From Actinomycetota bacterium (GTDB taxonomy: Bacteria > Actinomycetota > Acidimicrobiia > Acidimicrobiales > Acidimicrobilacustridaceae): a DNA stretch of 47,709 nt. Shown piece after piece: positions 37,738 to 46,236 of this stretch. The notes under the pieces were generated by a model. The model saw nothing but the letters and a program-made list of their open reading frames with translations, did not search any database and was not told the DNA's origin. The DNA lies in NCBI GenBank assembly GCA_009700115.1, contig WLMU01000007.1, forward strand, positions 1-47,709, given 5' to 3'. Made by a program: the position numbers and the translations under genes. Positions within the stretch are counted from its first letter, which is position 1; every line of letters begins with the position of its first letter.

Positions 37738-39015
37738 TCAGGCTACGTAGTAACCGCGCCCGAAGGCGAAGGCCCATGCCAGCAGCGCAATTCCGCTCAC
37801 CGACCACCATGCCCAGCGCAACTTTGGTCGGGTCGCGAGAAACCCGCCGAGGACCAAGAAGCAAGGGAAGGTCGCCAAGAGGTATCGGCCTGTCCCCTGA
37901 AAATCCTTTGTGCCTATGAGGGCAATCGCAAGCATCGAGAAGCAGTAGAGGCCATAGCCCCAGCCGAACTTCTTCCATACCTGCCATGCCAAGAAAAGGA
38001 AACCGAGAACGAAGAGCCCCTGAAGAATCACGGTTACCGCGTATTGCACTTTTTCGAACGTGACCGAATCTCCGTGCTGCAACCAGTCCCACGTCCAACG
38101 TGGAAGGTTCTTGATCTGCTGGAACCACGTGATCTTCAACCAGGTCCTTGGGCCCGAGCCTTGATCCCAACCGGGAGCGCGCTGCACTTCATCAAACGCG
38201 AATGGATGGCCAAATCGAACACCGAGATACGTCATGTACCCAGCAAGCCCGGCGAATGACAACAACACTCCAGCGTCTGCTGGATGAAGTCGGCGCAACA
38301 TAATCCGCGGACGCCAACGAGACTCCCCCGCCTCAATGACATGACGTCGCCACAACGCAACAGCAACAAGTCCGATAATGAGAGCGATGCCGACTGGTCG
38401 CGTTGCTGTCGCGACTGCTCCCGCAAGTCCCGCGAGGATCGGGTGATCATTCTCAAGAAGAAGAAACGCACCTACGACAGCAAAGAGGAAAAGTGCGTCA
38501 CCGTACACCGCTCCGAAGAGATAGAAGACGTAGGGATAGAGCAACAGCGTGACGAGTGCGATTCGTGCAACGCGATCGGTGACGTGATTGCGGAACCAAC
38601 GGAAAATGGCAAGGACGGCACCAAACCCGCACACGATGGTCACCAAAGAGCCGAGCAACTTCACTGACAACGTCGTGACGGAGTGAAGCCCCCAAAGCAC
38701 CCCGGGGTACGCCGGGAAAAACGCCACTGCAGACTGACTTTCTGAGCCCGCATACCAATATCCGGTGGTTGCAATCTGCGTGTACCAATTTCCGTCAAAA
38801 CGAAGCCAGCCGCTAAAGATTCCAGAACCCGCATAAGGGGCTACGCCGCCGTAGCTCGCAAACGGCCCCCGAGCGCCGAGCCACACTGCAAGAAAGAGGG
38901 CAGCAAAGACAGCCGCCCAGAGTGCGGCCGCATCGACCCAGGGGGCGCGGCCCGACGCCCCCATTTTCGTTTCGCCGTCCAGCTCTGATTCGCTCGGTAT
39001 GGGGGAGGAAGGCAC
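37738..39015 (-). CDS. PIG-V-like integral membrane mannosyltransferase family protein
   Basis: WLRFDGNWYTQIATTGYWY...AFFPAYPG; multi-TM. Confidence 0.75.
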   Translation of the reverse strand: MPSSPIPSESELDGETKMGASGRAPWVDAAALWAAVFAALFLAVWLGARGPFASYGGVAPYAGSGIFSGWLRFDGNWYTQIATTGYWYAGSESQSAVAFFPAYPGVLWGLHSVTTLSVKLLGSLVTIVCGFGAVLAIFRWFRNHVTDRVARIALVTLLLYPYVFYLFGAVYGDALFLFAVVGAFLLLENDHPILAGLAGAVATATRPVGIALIIGLVAVALWRRHVIEAGESRWRPRIMLRRLHPADAGVLLSFAGLAGYMTYLGVRFGHPFAFDEVQRAPGWDQGSGPRTWLKITWFQQIKNLPRWTWDWLQHGDSVTFEKVQYAVTVILQGLFVLGFLFLAWQVWKKFGWGYGLYCFSMLAIALIGTKDFQGTGRYLLATFPCFLVLGGFLATRPKLRWAWWSVSGIALLAWAFAFGRGYYVA

Positions 39016-39075
39016 GACACGACGCTACCTGTGGCGTCGGCGAGGGCCGGGGAGACCGGTAACGTGTCGGCTCAC

Positions 39076-39152
39076 GCCTCTGTGGCCAAGTTGGTTAAGG
39101 CAGCGGACTTTTAATCCGACGATCGTGGGTTCGACCCCCACCGGAGGCACCA
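39076..39152 (+). tRNA. tRNA-Lys(UUU)
   Basis: GCCTCTG/CGGAGGC acceptor, anticodon loop CTTTTAA, T-arm GTGGGTTCGACCCCCAC, encoded CCA. Confidence 0.96.
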
Positions 39153-39161
39153 CAAAACGCT

Positions 39162-39191
39162 CGAAGCGCCCACCGGAAGGTGGGCGCTTCG
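39162..39191. terminator. strong hairpin terminator downstream of tRNA-Lys
   Basis: CGAAGCGCCCACC-GGAA-GGTGGGCGCTTCG, perfect 13-bp stem with GGAA loop, between tRNA (+) and a convergent CDS (-). Confidence 0.75.
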
Positions 39192-39218
39192 TCGTTCAAA
39201 ACCTTTGCGACAAGTGGC

Positions 39219-39950
39219 TTACGCCGTTGGGGCTTTGCCGGTTCGAGCAGCATTGAGGAGCGCATTCCATTCGGCTTCGGTCTTCTCGCCACTCGTGCGG
39301 TAGACGACTTTGCCCTGCGCGTCAGTCACGAGGAAATACGGGAATCCTGAAACGCCAAACGCCATGCCGGCCTGATTCTGCTTGTCGTCGACAATCGTCG
39401 GAACGCTCCACTTTTGCGCACGCAACCAATCCGATGCGGGAAAGTTGCCCTTCGCTGGATCGTTCGACGTAGCGACTGTGACCAGTTCGACATCGGCAGG
39501 CATTCCGGATGCATTCAGCCAACCCTGGATTCGTGGAACCTCGGCTTGGCAATGTGGGCACCAATGAGCAACGACCATGATGATGTGCGGCTTACCGTCG
39601 GCTGAGATCGTGAGCTGCTTACCATCGAATTGCTGGCCGGTCACCGACGGAATCACTGTTCCGACCATCGGGTCAGCACCACTATCGGGCAGTGGTGTGA
39701 GGTTTGTCCCGTTTACCGCCACCTGCCCGTAGTCGAGTTTGCCGTTCGGGACGATCGTCCCTCCACTTGCGGCAGAGCCGCCACCTGAAGACTTGCTGCC
39801 CCGGCCTGCGACAACGGCAACAACGCCAACAACAACAACGACAACGACAATGGCGATCCAGATCCATGCAGTGGATTTATTTTTTCCGGCATTCGATGCA
39901 GCACGAACACGCTGCGACGCGGACTTTGATTTTCCTGGACGGTTACTCAT
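39219..39950 (-). CDS. membrane-anchored thioredoxin-fold protein with CPHC active site (TlpA/DsbA-like)
   Basis: N-terminal TM, HIIMVVAHWCPHCQAEVPRI, FGVSGFPYFLV. Confidence 0.88.
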   Translation of the reverse strand: MSNRPGKSKSASQRVRAASNAGKNKSTAWIWIAIVVVVVVVGVVAVVAGRGSKSSGGGSAASGGTIVPNGKLDYGQVAVNGTNLTPLPDSGADPMVGTVIPSVTGQQFDGKQLTISADGKPHIIMVVAHWCPHCQAEVPRIQGWLNASGMPADVELVTVATSNDPAKGNFPASDWLRAQKWSVPTIVDDKQNQAGMAFGVSGFPYFLVTDAQGKVVYRTSGEKTEAEWNALLNAARTGKAPTA

Positions 39951-40525
39951 GGCGAGACCTCAACTTCTTCGGCGATATCGATCTCGACATCGAACGGATG
40001 ACTAACAAACAAAAGCGAAATCATGAATACCGCAGCGGAGAGTGCCATGAACGGAAGAGTGACGAAGTCAAACTCGTTCACATACTTCAACGTGCACGGC
40101 GCAGCTGCTGTGCAGAATGAGGTGCCCGTCGACGGTGGGAACCACTGAATCCACGAGTGATACGCGGAAATCACAACACTGATGCACAAAATCGGGATGG
40201 CGTACACCTTGATCGCTGCGTCTCGACGCCACGCTGCGATTCCTAGAATGACTGACCACGGATACAAACAAATGCGCTGATACCAACACAGTTCGCAAGG
40301 CACATATCCCTGGACCTTTGAGTAATAGAGCGACCCTGCGGTTGTCACGAGAGCGATGACCCACGCCAGTGGGATCGCAACATTGCCCAACTGTGCTCGT
40401 GTCTCGGCAAACGCGTCAGGGTCCGCGAAACGACGTACGAGTGCGCCGACGACAATTGCTGCTGTACCTGCCCAACATGCAAGGGCGAGGACTGCGTAGA
40501 AGAACGAGAAGGACTGGACATTCAT
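39947..40525 (-). CDS. dsbB: disulfide bond formation protein B family
   Basis: YVPCELCWYQRICLYPW and SFCTAAAPC cysteine pairs, 4-TM layout; ATGA overlap with the CPHC protein. Confidence 0.9.
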   Translation of the reverse strand: MNVQSFSFFYAVLALACWAGTAAIVVGALVRRFADPDAFAETRAQLGNVAIPLAWVIALVTTAGSLYYSKVQGYVPCELCWYQRICLYPWSVILGIAAWRRDAAIKVYAIPILCISVVISAYHSWIQWFPPSTGTSFCTAAAPCTLKYVNEFDFVTLPFMALSAAVFMISLLFVSHPFDVEIDIAEEVEVSP

Positions 40526-40635
40526 GCTCCCTTATCCTCGCAGAATCCGAGCACTTCTCCAACGCGACCGCCCATCAACTGTCTCAGCCACCAAACCACA
40601 GGACTGGCGTGTCGGAGACCCCGTAGGCTCACGCC

Positions 40636-41103
40636 ATGAGCTCCTCGCCTTCCGGCAACACCGTCATAGCGGCCGTCGACTTTTCCGATCATGGCGAGCA
40701 AATCGTCCGCGAGGCACTGCTTCTGGCCCGCGCTGCCGGGTCTTCACTGCATTTGGTGCATGTCGCTGCAGGTGAACCCGTCCTCGCTGGCTACGACAAA
40801 GAAGACATCAGTTCCTTCACCCGTTCTGCCCGTGCTGGCGAACTCACCGACGAGCACCGCAAAGTCCGAGAACTGGCAGAGACGCTCACCGACACCACTG
40901 GGGTCGACGTTCATCCCCTAGTGATCATGGGGCCGGCGTCGGAAACACTGCTTACCGCCATCGAAGAGCTCAACGCTTCACACATCGTTCTAGGGACACA
41001 CGGACACGGTGGCATGCACCACCTCATGTTCGGCAGCGTGGCCCAAGAACTCGTGCGCCGCAGCAACGTCCCAGTCCTTCTCGTGCCCGTCGTCAAGCGT
41101 TAA
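40636..41103 (+). CDS. universal stress protein
   Basis: IVLGTHGHGGMHHLMFGSVAQELVRRSNVPVLLVP. Confidence 0.93.
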   Translation: MSSSPSGNTVIAAVDFSDHGEQIVREALLLARAAGSSLHLVHVAAGEPVLAGYDKEDISSFTRSARAGELTDEHRKVRELAETLTDTTGVDVHPLVIMGPASETLLTAIEELNASHIVLGTHGHGGMHHLMFGSVAQELVRRSNVPVLLVPVVKR

Positions 41104-41123
41104 CGATCGAACAGGAATTCAGC

Positions 41124-41552
41124 ATGGGGAAAATTGTTGTTGGCGTCGATGGTTCGGATGGTTCTCGCGAAGCGCTCCGGTGGGCTTTTGCCGAAGCAAC
41201 GCTCCGCGGCACTGCACTCGAAGTCGTCACCGTTTGGCAGTACCCAATCACCGCTTCGCTGCCAACGTTCGGCGCAATGACCACACCTGATGATTTTGAA
41301 ACCAATGCGCGGTCATCCCTTCTTTCAATTTTGGCGGACGAAGGAATCACCGCAGCTGCTCCCATTCCAGTGAGCACTCTCGTTGCCGAAGGCAACGCCG
41401 CTCGCGCACTTCTCGATGCCGCCAGCGATGCTGACCTTCTCGTTGTGGGTTCACGGGGACATGGTGGCTTCACCGGCGTTCTCGTCGGCTCAATCAGCCA
41501 ACAATGTGTGCACCACGCAACCTGCCCGGTCGTGGTTATTCACCCGAACTGA
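41124..41552 (+). CDS. universal stress protein
   Basis: VVGVDGSDGSREALRWAFAEA...LVVGSRGHGGFTGVLVGSISQQCVHHATCPVVVI. Confidence 0.93.
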   Translation: MGKIVVGVDGSDGSREALRWAFAEATLRGTALEVVTVWQYPITASLPTFGAMTTPDDFETNARSSLLSILADEGITAAAPIPVSTLVAEGNAARALLDAASDADLLVVGSRGHGGFTGVLVGSISQQCVHHATCPVVVIHPN

Positions 41553-41574
41553 CGAAGACGCCTGAACGCTGACT

Positions 41575-43938
41575 ATGGAAACCAAGATTCACGGATTGAG
41601 TAGTGCCGATGTCGCGCACCGCCGCAGCGACGGACGCACCAACGATGTCCCAAATCCGACGAGTCGAACGATCAGTCAGATCATCAAGGCCAATATTTTT
41701 ACGCCTTTCAATCTTCTACTCGGCATTCTGCTTGTCATCATCCTTGCGGTCGGCGAGTACCGAGACGCGTTGTTCGGCTTCGTTCTGGTGGGTAATGCCC
41801 TCATCGGAATCGTCCAAGAAGTTCGCTCTAAACGTTCACTCGATGCACTCGCAGTGCTTAATGCCCCGCAGGCGACTGTAAGGCGCGATGGAGTCGACGA
41901 GTCGATCGCTTCGAAAGACGTCGTTCTCGACGAGATCATCGTGCTCATGCTCGGCGATCAAATCGTCGTCGATGGTGAAGTGCTTGAGAGCACAAACCTA
42001 GAAATAGACGAGTCACTTCTGACCGGCGAAGCAGAACCCGTCGATAAGGCAACGAACGACACGGTGATGTCAGGAAGTTTCGTCGTTGCCGGGAGTGGCA
42101 TCATGCGCGCAACTGCAGTGGGCGCTAACTCCTATGCATTCCGGCTTTCGAGCGAGGCTCGACGCTTCTCACTAGTGAAGAGCGAACTACGGACCGGCAT
42201 CAATCGAGTCATCGCCATCGTCGGCTGGATGATGATTCCTGTTGCGCTCATACTCATCACTTCCCAACTCGCAACGCACGACGGATTTGTTGCTGCGGTT
42301 CAAGGCTCAGTCGCTGGCCTGGTCGCAATGGTGCCCGAGGGTCTTGTTCTTCTCACAAGCATTGCCTTTGCCGTGGGCGCAACTCGACTGGCAAGCAAGA
42401 AAGTTCTCACGCAAGAACTCGCTGCCATCGAAGGTCTTGCCCGTGTCGACACGATTTGCCTCGACAAGACAGGAACCCTCACCGAGGGGTCACTCTCACT
42501 TTCAACCGTCGAGCACCTTGGCAGCCAAGCCACTTCAACCATTGATCCCGCGCTGGTTCTCGCCGCCATCGGCGCGTCGGACAATCACCCCAATCCGAGC
42601 CTTGCGGCGATTGTTGCCAACTATCCCGATGGTCCCGGTTGGACCCTTTCCAATTCGATTGCGTTTTCCTCTGCTCGGAAATGGAGCGCCGCACAGTTCG
42701 CTGAGCATGGTTCGTGGTATCTCGGTGCCCCCGACATCCTCCTTGACCACGCCGCCTCAAACGCCACCCTTGCTACCGCCCGCACACGAATGGAGCACTA
42801 CGCAAGCCAGGGTCAGCGGGTGCTCTTGCTCGCGGCATCGCCGTCGGGCTTGAACGGCGAAATACTTCCAAACGAACTCGAGCCAACAGCGCTTGTGGTT
42901 CTCGACGAGCAACTTCGCGAAGCCGCACCGCAAACAATCTCGTATTTCGGCGATCAAGGCGTCGCCGTCAAGGTCATTTCAGGAGATAGCCCAGTCACGG
43001 TCGGCGCCGTGGCGACGCGATGCGGTGTCCCTGGGGCAGACGAACCGATCGATGCGCGCACCCTTCCTGAAGATCAAGAAGCACTTGCTGATGTCCTCGA
43101 GAAGCACTCGGTATTCGGAAGAGTTACTCCTCAACAAAAGCGCGCGATGGTGCACGCATTGCAATCTCGTGGCCACATCGTTGCCATGACCGGCGACGGA
43201 GTAAACGACACACTCGCACTTAAAGACGCCGACGTTGGCGTCGCTATGGGTTCAGGTTCAGCTGCCGCACGTGCCGTTGCCCGCTTTGTACTTCTCGCGA
43301 ATGACTTCTCTGTGTTCCCCTCAGTCGTAAATGAAGGACGGCGAGTCATCGCCAACGTCGAACGCGTTGCGAACCTCTTCCTTACAAAAACGTTCTACGC
43401 CGTGGTGCTCGCGCTTGTCGTCGGTATTGGGCGGTTTCCCTTCCCGTTCCTTCCGCGCCACTTCACCATCATCTCGGCACTCACCATCGGTATCCCTGGA
43501 TTCGTCCTTGCGTTGTCACAAAACAATCGCAGAGCGATGTCGGGTTTCCTCCGCCGAGTCCTCCGCTTTGCCATTCCGGCCGGCGCAATCACCGCTATTG
43601 CGACGCTCGTCGCCTATCTCATTGAACGCAATGCCGATGTGCCGCTCGATCAAGCACGAACAGTTGCGGTCATCACTCTGTTCACCATCGCCATTTGGGT
43701 TCTCGCAATTCTTTGCCGTCCGATGTCCTGGTGGAAATACGTGCTCATCATTGCCATGGTGACCGGCTTCATCGGCACTCTCTCCATACCCGGGATGCGA
43801 AATTACTTCGACCTTCCACTCCCCGACCCGCGTGACATTGCCAATGCCATCGGCATTGGCATCGTTGCAGCAGCGATCATCGAAGTTGGATGGCGAATGA
43901 CCGACTGGTCAATCCCTCAGCCTGCAACAACTGACTGA
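41575..43938 (+). CDS. cation-translocating P-type ATPase, CtpE-like
   Basis: [56 protein letters not shown]. Confidence 0.9.
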   Translation: METKIHGLSSADVAHRRSDGRTNDVPNPTSRTISQIIKANIFTPFNLLLGILLVIILAVGEYRDALFGFVLVGNALIGIVQEVRSKRSLDALAVLNAPQATVRRDGVDESIASKDVVLDEIIVLMLGDQIVVDGEVLESTNLEIDESLLTGEAEPVDKATNDTVMSGSFVVAGSGIMRATAVGANSYAFRLSSEARRFSLVKSELRTGINRVIAIVGWMMIPVALILITSQLATHDGFVAAVQGSVAGLVAMVPEGLVLLTSIAFAVGATRLASKKVLTQELAAIEGLARVDTICLDKTGTLTEGSLSLSTVEHLGSQATSTIDPALVLAAIGASDNHPNPSLAAIVANYPDGPGWTLSNSIAFSSARKWSAAQFAEHGSWYLGAPDILLDHAASNATLATARTRMEHYASQGQRVLLLAASPSGLNGEILPNELEPTALVVLDEQLREAAPQTISYFGDQGVAVKVISGDSPVTVGAVATRCGVPGADEPIDARTLPEDQEALADVLEKHSVFGRVTPQQKRAMVHALQSRGHIVAMTGDGVNDTLALKDADVGVAMGSGSAAARAVARFVLLANDFSVFPSVVNEGRRVIANVERVANLFLTKTFYAVVLALVVGIGRFPFPFLPRHFTIISALTIGIPGFVLALSQNNRRAMSGFLRRVLRFAIPAGAITAIATLVAYLIERNADVPLDQARTVAVITLFTIAIWVLAILCRPMSWWKYVLIIAMVTGFIGTLSIPGMRNYFDLPLPDPRDIANAIGIGIVAAAIIEVGWRMTDWSIPQPATTD

Positions 43939-44006
43939 ATCAGCGCTAAGCGAGCAAGCACTCCGATTGAGCAACTCGGAACGGTCCTGGTTTGGAAAGT
44001 TTCTGA

Positions 44007-44453
44007 CTATTGGCCGGTGTGGCCAAAGCCGCCATCGCCACGTTCTGATTCACCAAGATGATCAAAGTCATCAACGGGATGTAGCACCACGTGTTCGACT
44101 TTTTGCACGACGAGTTGCGCTATTCGCTCGCCACGCTTGATCTCGAATGGTTCTTCGGGATCGGTATTAATCAGCAACACTTTCAGCTCACCGCGGTAAC
44201 CGCTATCGATGAGCCCTGGCGTATTGAGACAAGTCACTCCGTGTTTCAGAGCCAGACCACTGCGCGGCTGGATAAATCCAGCGTGACCTTCAGGAATCGC
44301 GATCGCGAGACCAGTCGCAACGAGCGCTCGCCCGCCGGCAGGAGGCAAGACCACGTTTTCGCGTGCCACCAGATCGAGCCCGGCATCGCCCAAACGGGCA
44401 TAGGACGGCAGGTCTAAATCGGGGTCGAGGCGCATCACAGGAACTTCAAGCAC
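44007..44453 (-). CDS. dut: dUTP diphosphatase
   Basis: DAGLDLVAREN, QPRSGLALKHGVTCLNTPGLIDSGYRGELKV, RGERIAQLV, GDGGFGHTG; GTG at 44453 chosen for TACGAT 6 nt upstream. Confidence 0.92.
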   Translation of the reverse strand: MLEVPVMRLDPDLDLPSYARLGDAGLDLVARENVVLPPAGGRALVATGLAIAIPEGHAGFIQPRSGLALKHGVTCLNTPGLIDSGYRGELKVLLINTDPEEPFEIKRGERIAQLVVQKVEHVVLHPVDDFDHLGESERGDGGFGHTGQ

Positions 44454-44487
44454 CTGCCGATCGTAGGACGGTGCGTAGGATCCGGTC

Positions 44488-45048
44488 ATGCTCGCTTGGA
44501 TCGATCTCGAAATGACAGGCCTCGACACCGCCAAAAACGTGATCGTCGAGATCGCAACGCTCCTCACCGACGACTCTCTCGAAATCATCGCTGAGGGTCC
44601 TGATCTCGTGATCCATCAACCGCCAGAAGCCATGGCGCTTATGGATGAAGTCGTCGTCGGCATGCATACCCGCAGCGGATTGCTGCCGGCGATCGAGGCG
44701 TCCACCATCAGTCTTCAAGAAGCGAACGATGCCACGATGGCCTTCCTACGCGAACACATCGCCGAACCGCGCACCGTCCCCTTATGCGGAAACTCCATCG
44801 GCACCGATCGGCGTTTCTTGGCGACCTACATGCCAGAAATCGAAGAATTCCTGCATTATCGATCGGTTGATGTTTCGACCCTCAAGGAGCTGATCAAGCG
44901 CTGGAACCCGAAGCTGCTCAAAGGGGCTCCCCGCAAAGCCGAAGGACATCGTGCCCTTGATGACATCAGGGAAAGCGTTTATGAACTTCGCTACTACCGC
45001 GACACGTTCTGCCTCCTCGCTAATGAAGCTACGGCGCCAGAAGCGTAA
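44488..45048 (+). CDS. orn: oligoribonuclease
   Basis: LAWIDLEMTGLDTAKNVIVEIATLLTD, LCGNSIGTDRRFL, HRALDDIRES. Confidence 0.95.
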   Translation: MLAWIDLEMTGLDTAKNVIVEIATLLTDDSLEIIAEGPDLVIHQPPEAMALMDEVVVGMHTRSGLLPAIEASTISLQEANDATMAFLREHIAEPRTVPLCGNSIGTDRRFLATYMPEIEEFLHYRSVDVSTLKELIKRWNPKLLKGAPRKAEGHRALDDIRESVYELRYYRDTFCLLANEATAPEA

Positions 45049-45109
45049 CGAGGCATAAACCCGGGCAACCGAAGGCCACGGCCTCAGCGAGCGGTAGTGT
45101 CGGAACGTC

Positions 45110-46231
45110 ATGGGGGAAACGCACGATCACAGTGGACATGCACACGGCGCTGAGGCGCCTCGTGTGCTGCGTCAAGAACAAGAAGACGCGTCCACCGAAA
45201 TCACTGAAGTCGCGCGCGGCATTCTTCGACTGCAACTTCCGACCGACTTCACCGGACTCGGACATGTGAACACCTACGCAATTGAAGATTCACGTGGCTT
45301 CACGTTGGTCGATCCCGGTCTGCCCAGTGACGAATCTTGGGCCGCACTTCAAGATCGCATGCGCGATGCAAACATTCCGCTGTCGCGAGTGCACACCGTG
45401 TACATCACCCATTCGCATCCCGATCATTTCGGCGGCGCTCATCGCCTTGTTGAATCAAGTAACGCAGACATCCTGACGTCCACGATGTTTCGCAAGTGGA
45501 CCGATCTCCTTGATCTCAACGAAACCCCGCTTGAACCGCTCGATCCAGCCGACGCCACTGAGGCCGGAACAATCCTCGATGCCATTGGTTCGACCGATGA
45601 AGCCGAGATGGAACAGTCGTTCCCGGGGTTCAAGGCATTTCGCGATCGCATCCGTGCGGCAATCGCCGATGGTCGTATTGAAGAAGTGTCGTGGATGAAA
45701 GCGCCACGCCCGACAATCGTTGTCGACGATGCCCAGCGAGTACGTATGGGCGATCGCGACTGGGTTGCAGTGTTCACTCCTGGACACACCCACGATCACC
45801 TCTGCATGTGGAACCCCGAAGACGGTGTGCTGCTTTCGGGCGACCATGTGCTGCCCACCATCACACCTCACATCGCGGGCTTCATGGGCGGCGATCCCCT
45901 GTCGAACTACTTGCAGAATCTTGACAAGGTGGCTCAGCTCGAAGGAATCACCACGGTGCTTCCCGCTCATGGTCATCCGTTCAGTGACCTTTCTGGTCGC
46001 TGCGACGCAATTAAGGATCATCATGCGTCGCGCTTGCAACTACTTGTTGACGCAAGCATGGAAGCTGGTTGGGCTCCGATCACAAAGTGGTCCGAATACT
46101 TGTTCTCACCCCGCAGCCGAGGGCCAATGGCCGACAGCGAAACCTACGCCCACCTCGAAAATCTCCGTCTGGCCGGCAAAGCAGAGCGCCGTCCCGCCGA
46201 TGAAGGTTTCGAGTACCGCGTCGAGTCCTGA
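45110..46231 (+). CDS. MBL-fold metallo-hydrolase
   Basis: YITHSHPDHFGGAHRL, VFTPGHTHDHLCMWNPEDGVLLSGDHVLP. Confidence 0.92.
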   Translation: MGETHDHSGHAHGAEAPRVLRQEQEDASTEITEVARGILRLQLPTDFTGLGHVNTYAIEDSRGFTLVDPGLPSDESWAALQDRMRDANIPLSRVHTVYITHSHPDHFGGAHRLVESSNADILTSTMFRKWTDLLDLNETPLEPLDPADATEAGTILDAIGSTDEAEMEQSFPGFKAFRDRIRAAIADGRIEEVSWMKAPRPTIVVDDAQRVRMGDRDWVAVFTPGHTHDHLCMWNPEDGVLLSGDHVLPTITPHIAGFMGGDPLSNYLQNLDKVAQLEGITTVLPAHGHPFSDLSGRCDAIKDHHASRLQLLVDASMEAGWAPITKWSEYLFSPRSRGPMADSETYAHLENLRLAGKAERRPADEGFEYRVES

Positions 46232-46236
46232 CACAA

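Noticed and set aside
39095-39292. Minus-strand ORF ending ASGGGRTHDRRIKSPLP
   Set aside because: It is the antisense translation of the tRNA-Lys and its flank, a classic spurious ORF; the plus ORF 38999-39256 (WLRQRTFNPTIVGSTPTGG) is the same artefact.
43939-44006. Weak TCCGA/TCGGA repeat between the CtpE-like gene and dut
   Set aside because: Only 5 bp with no T-tract; too weak to call a terminator.
44454-44588. N-terminal extension of dut to 44588
   Set aside because: Would run through the orn start region; conserved dUTPase sequence begins near 44435-44453, where a leaderless-type -10 is present.
45455-46039. 194-aa minus-strand ORF
   Set aside because: Antisense to a clear MBL-fold gene.
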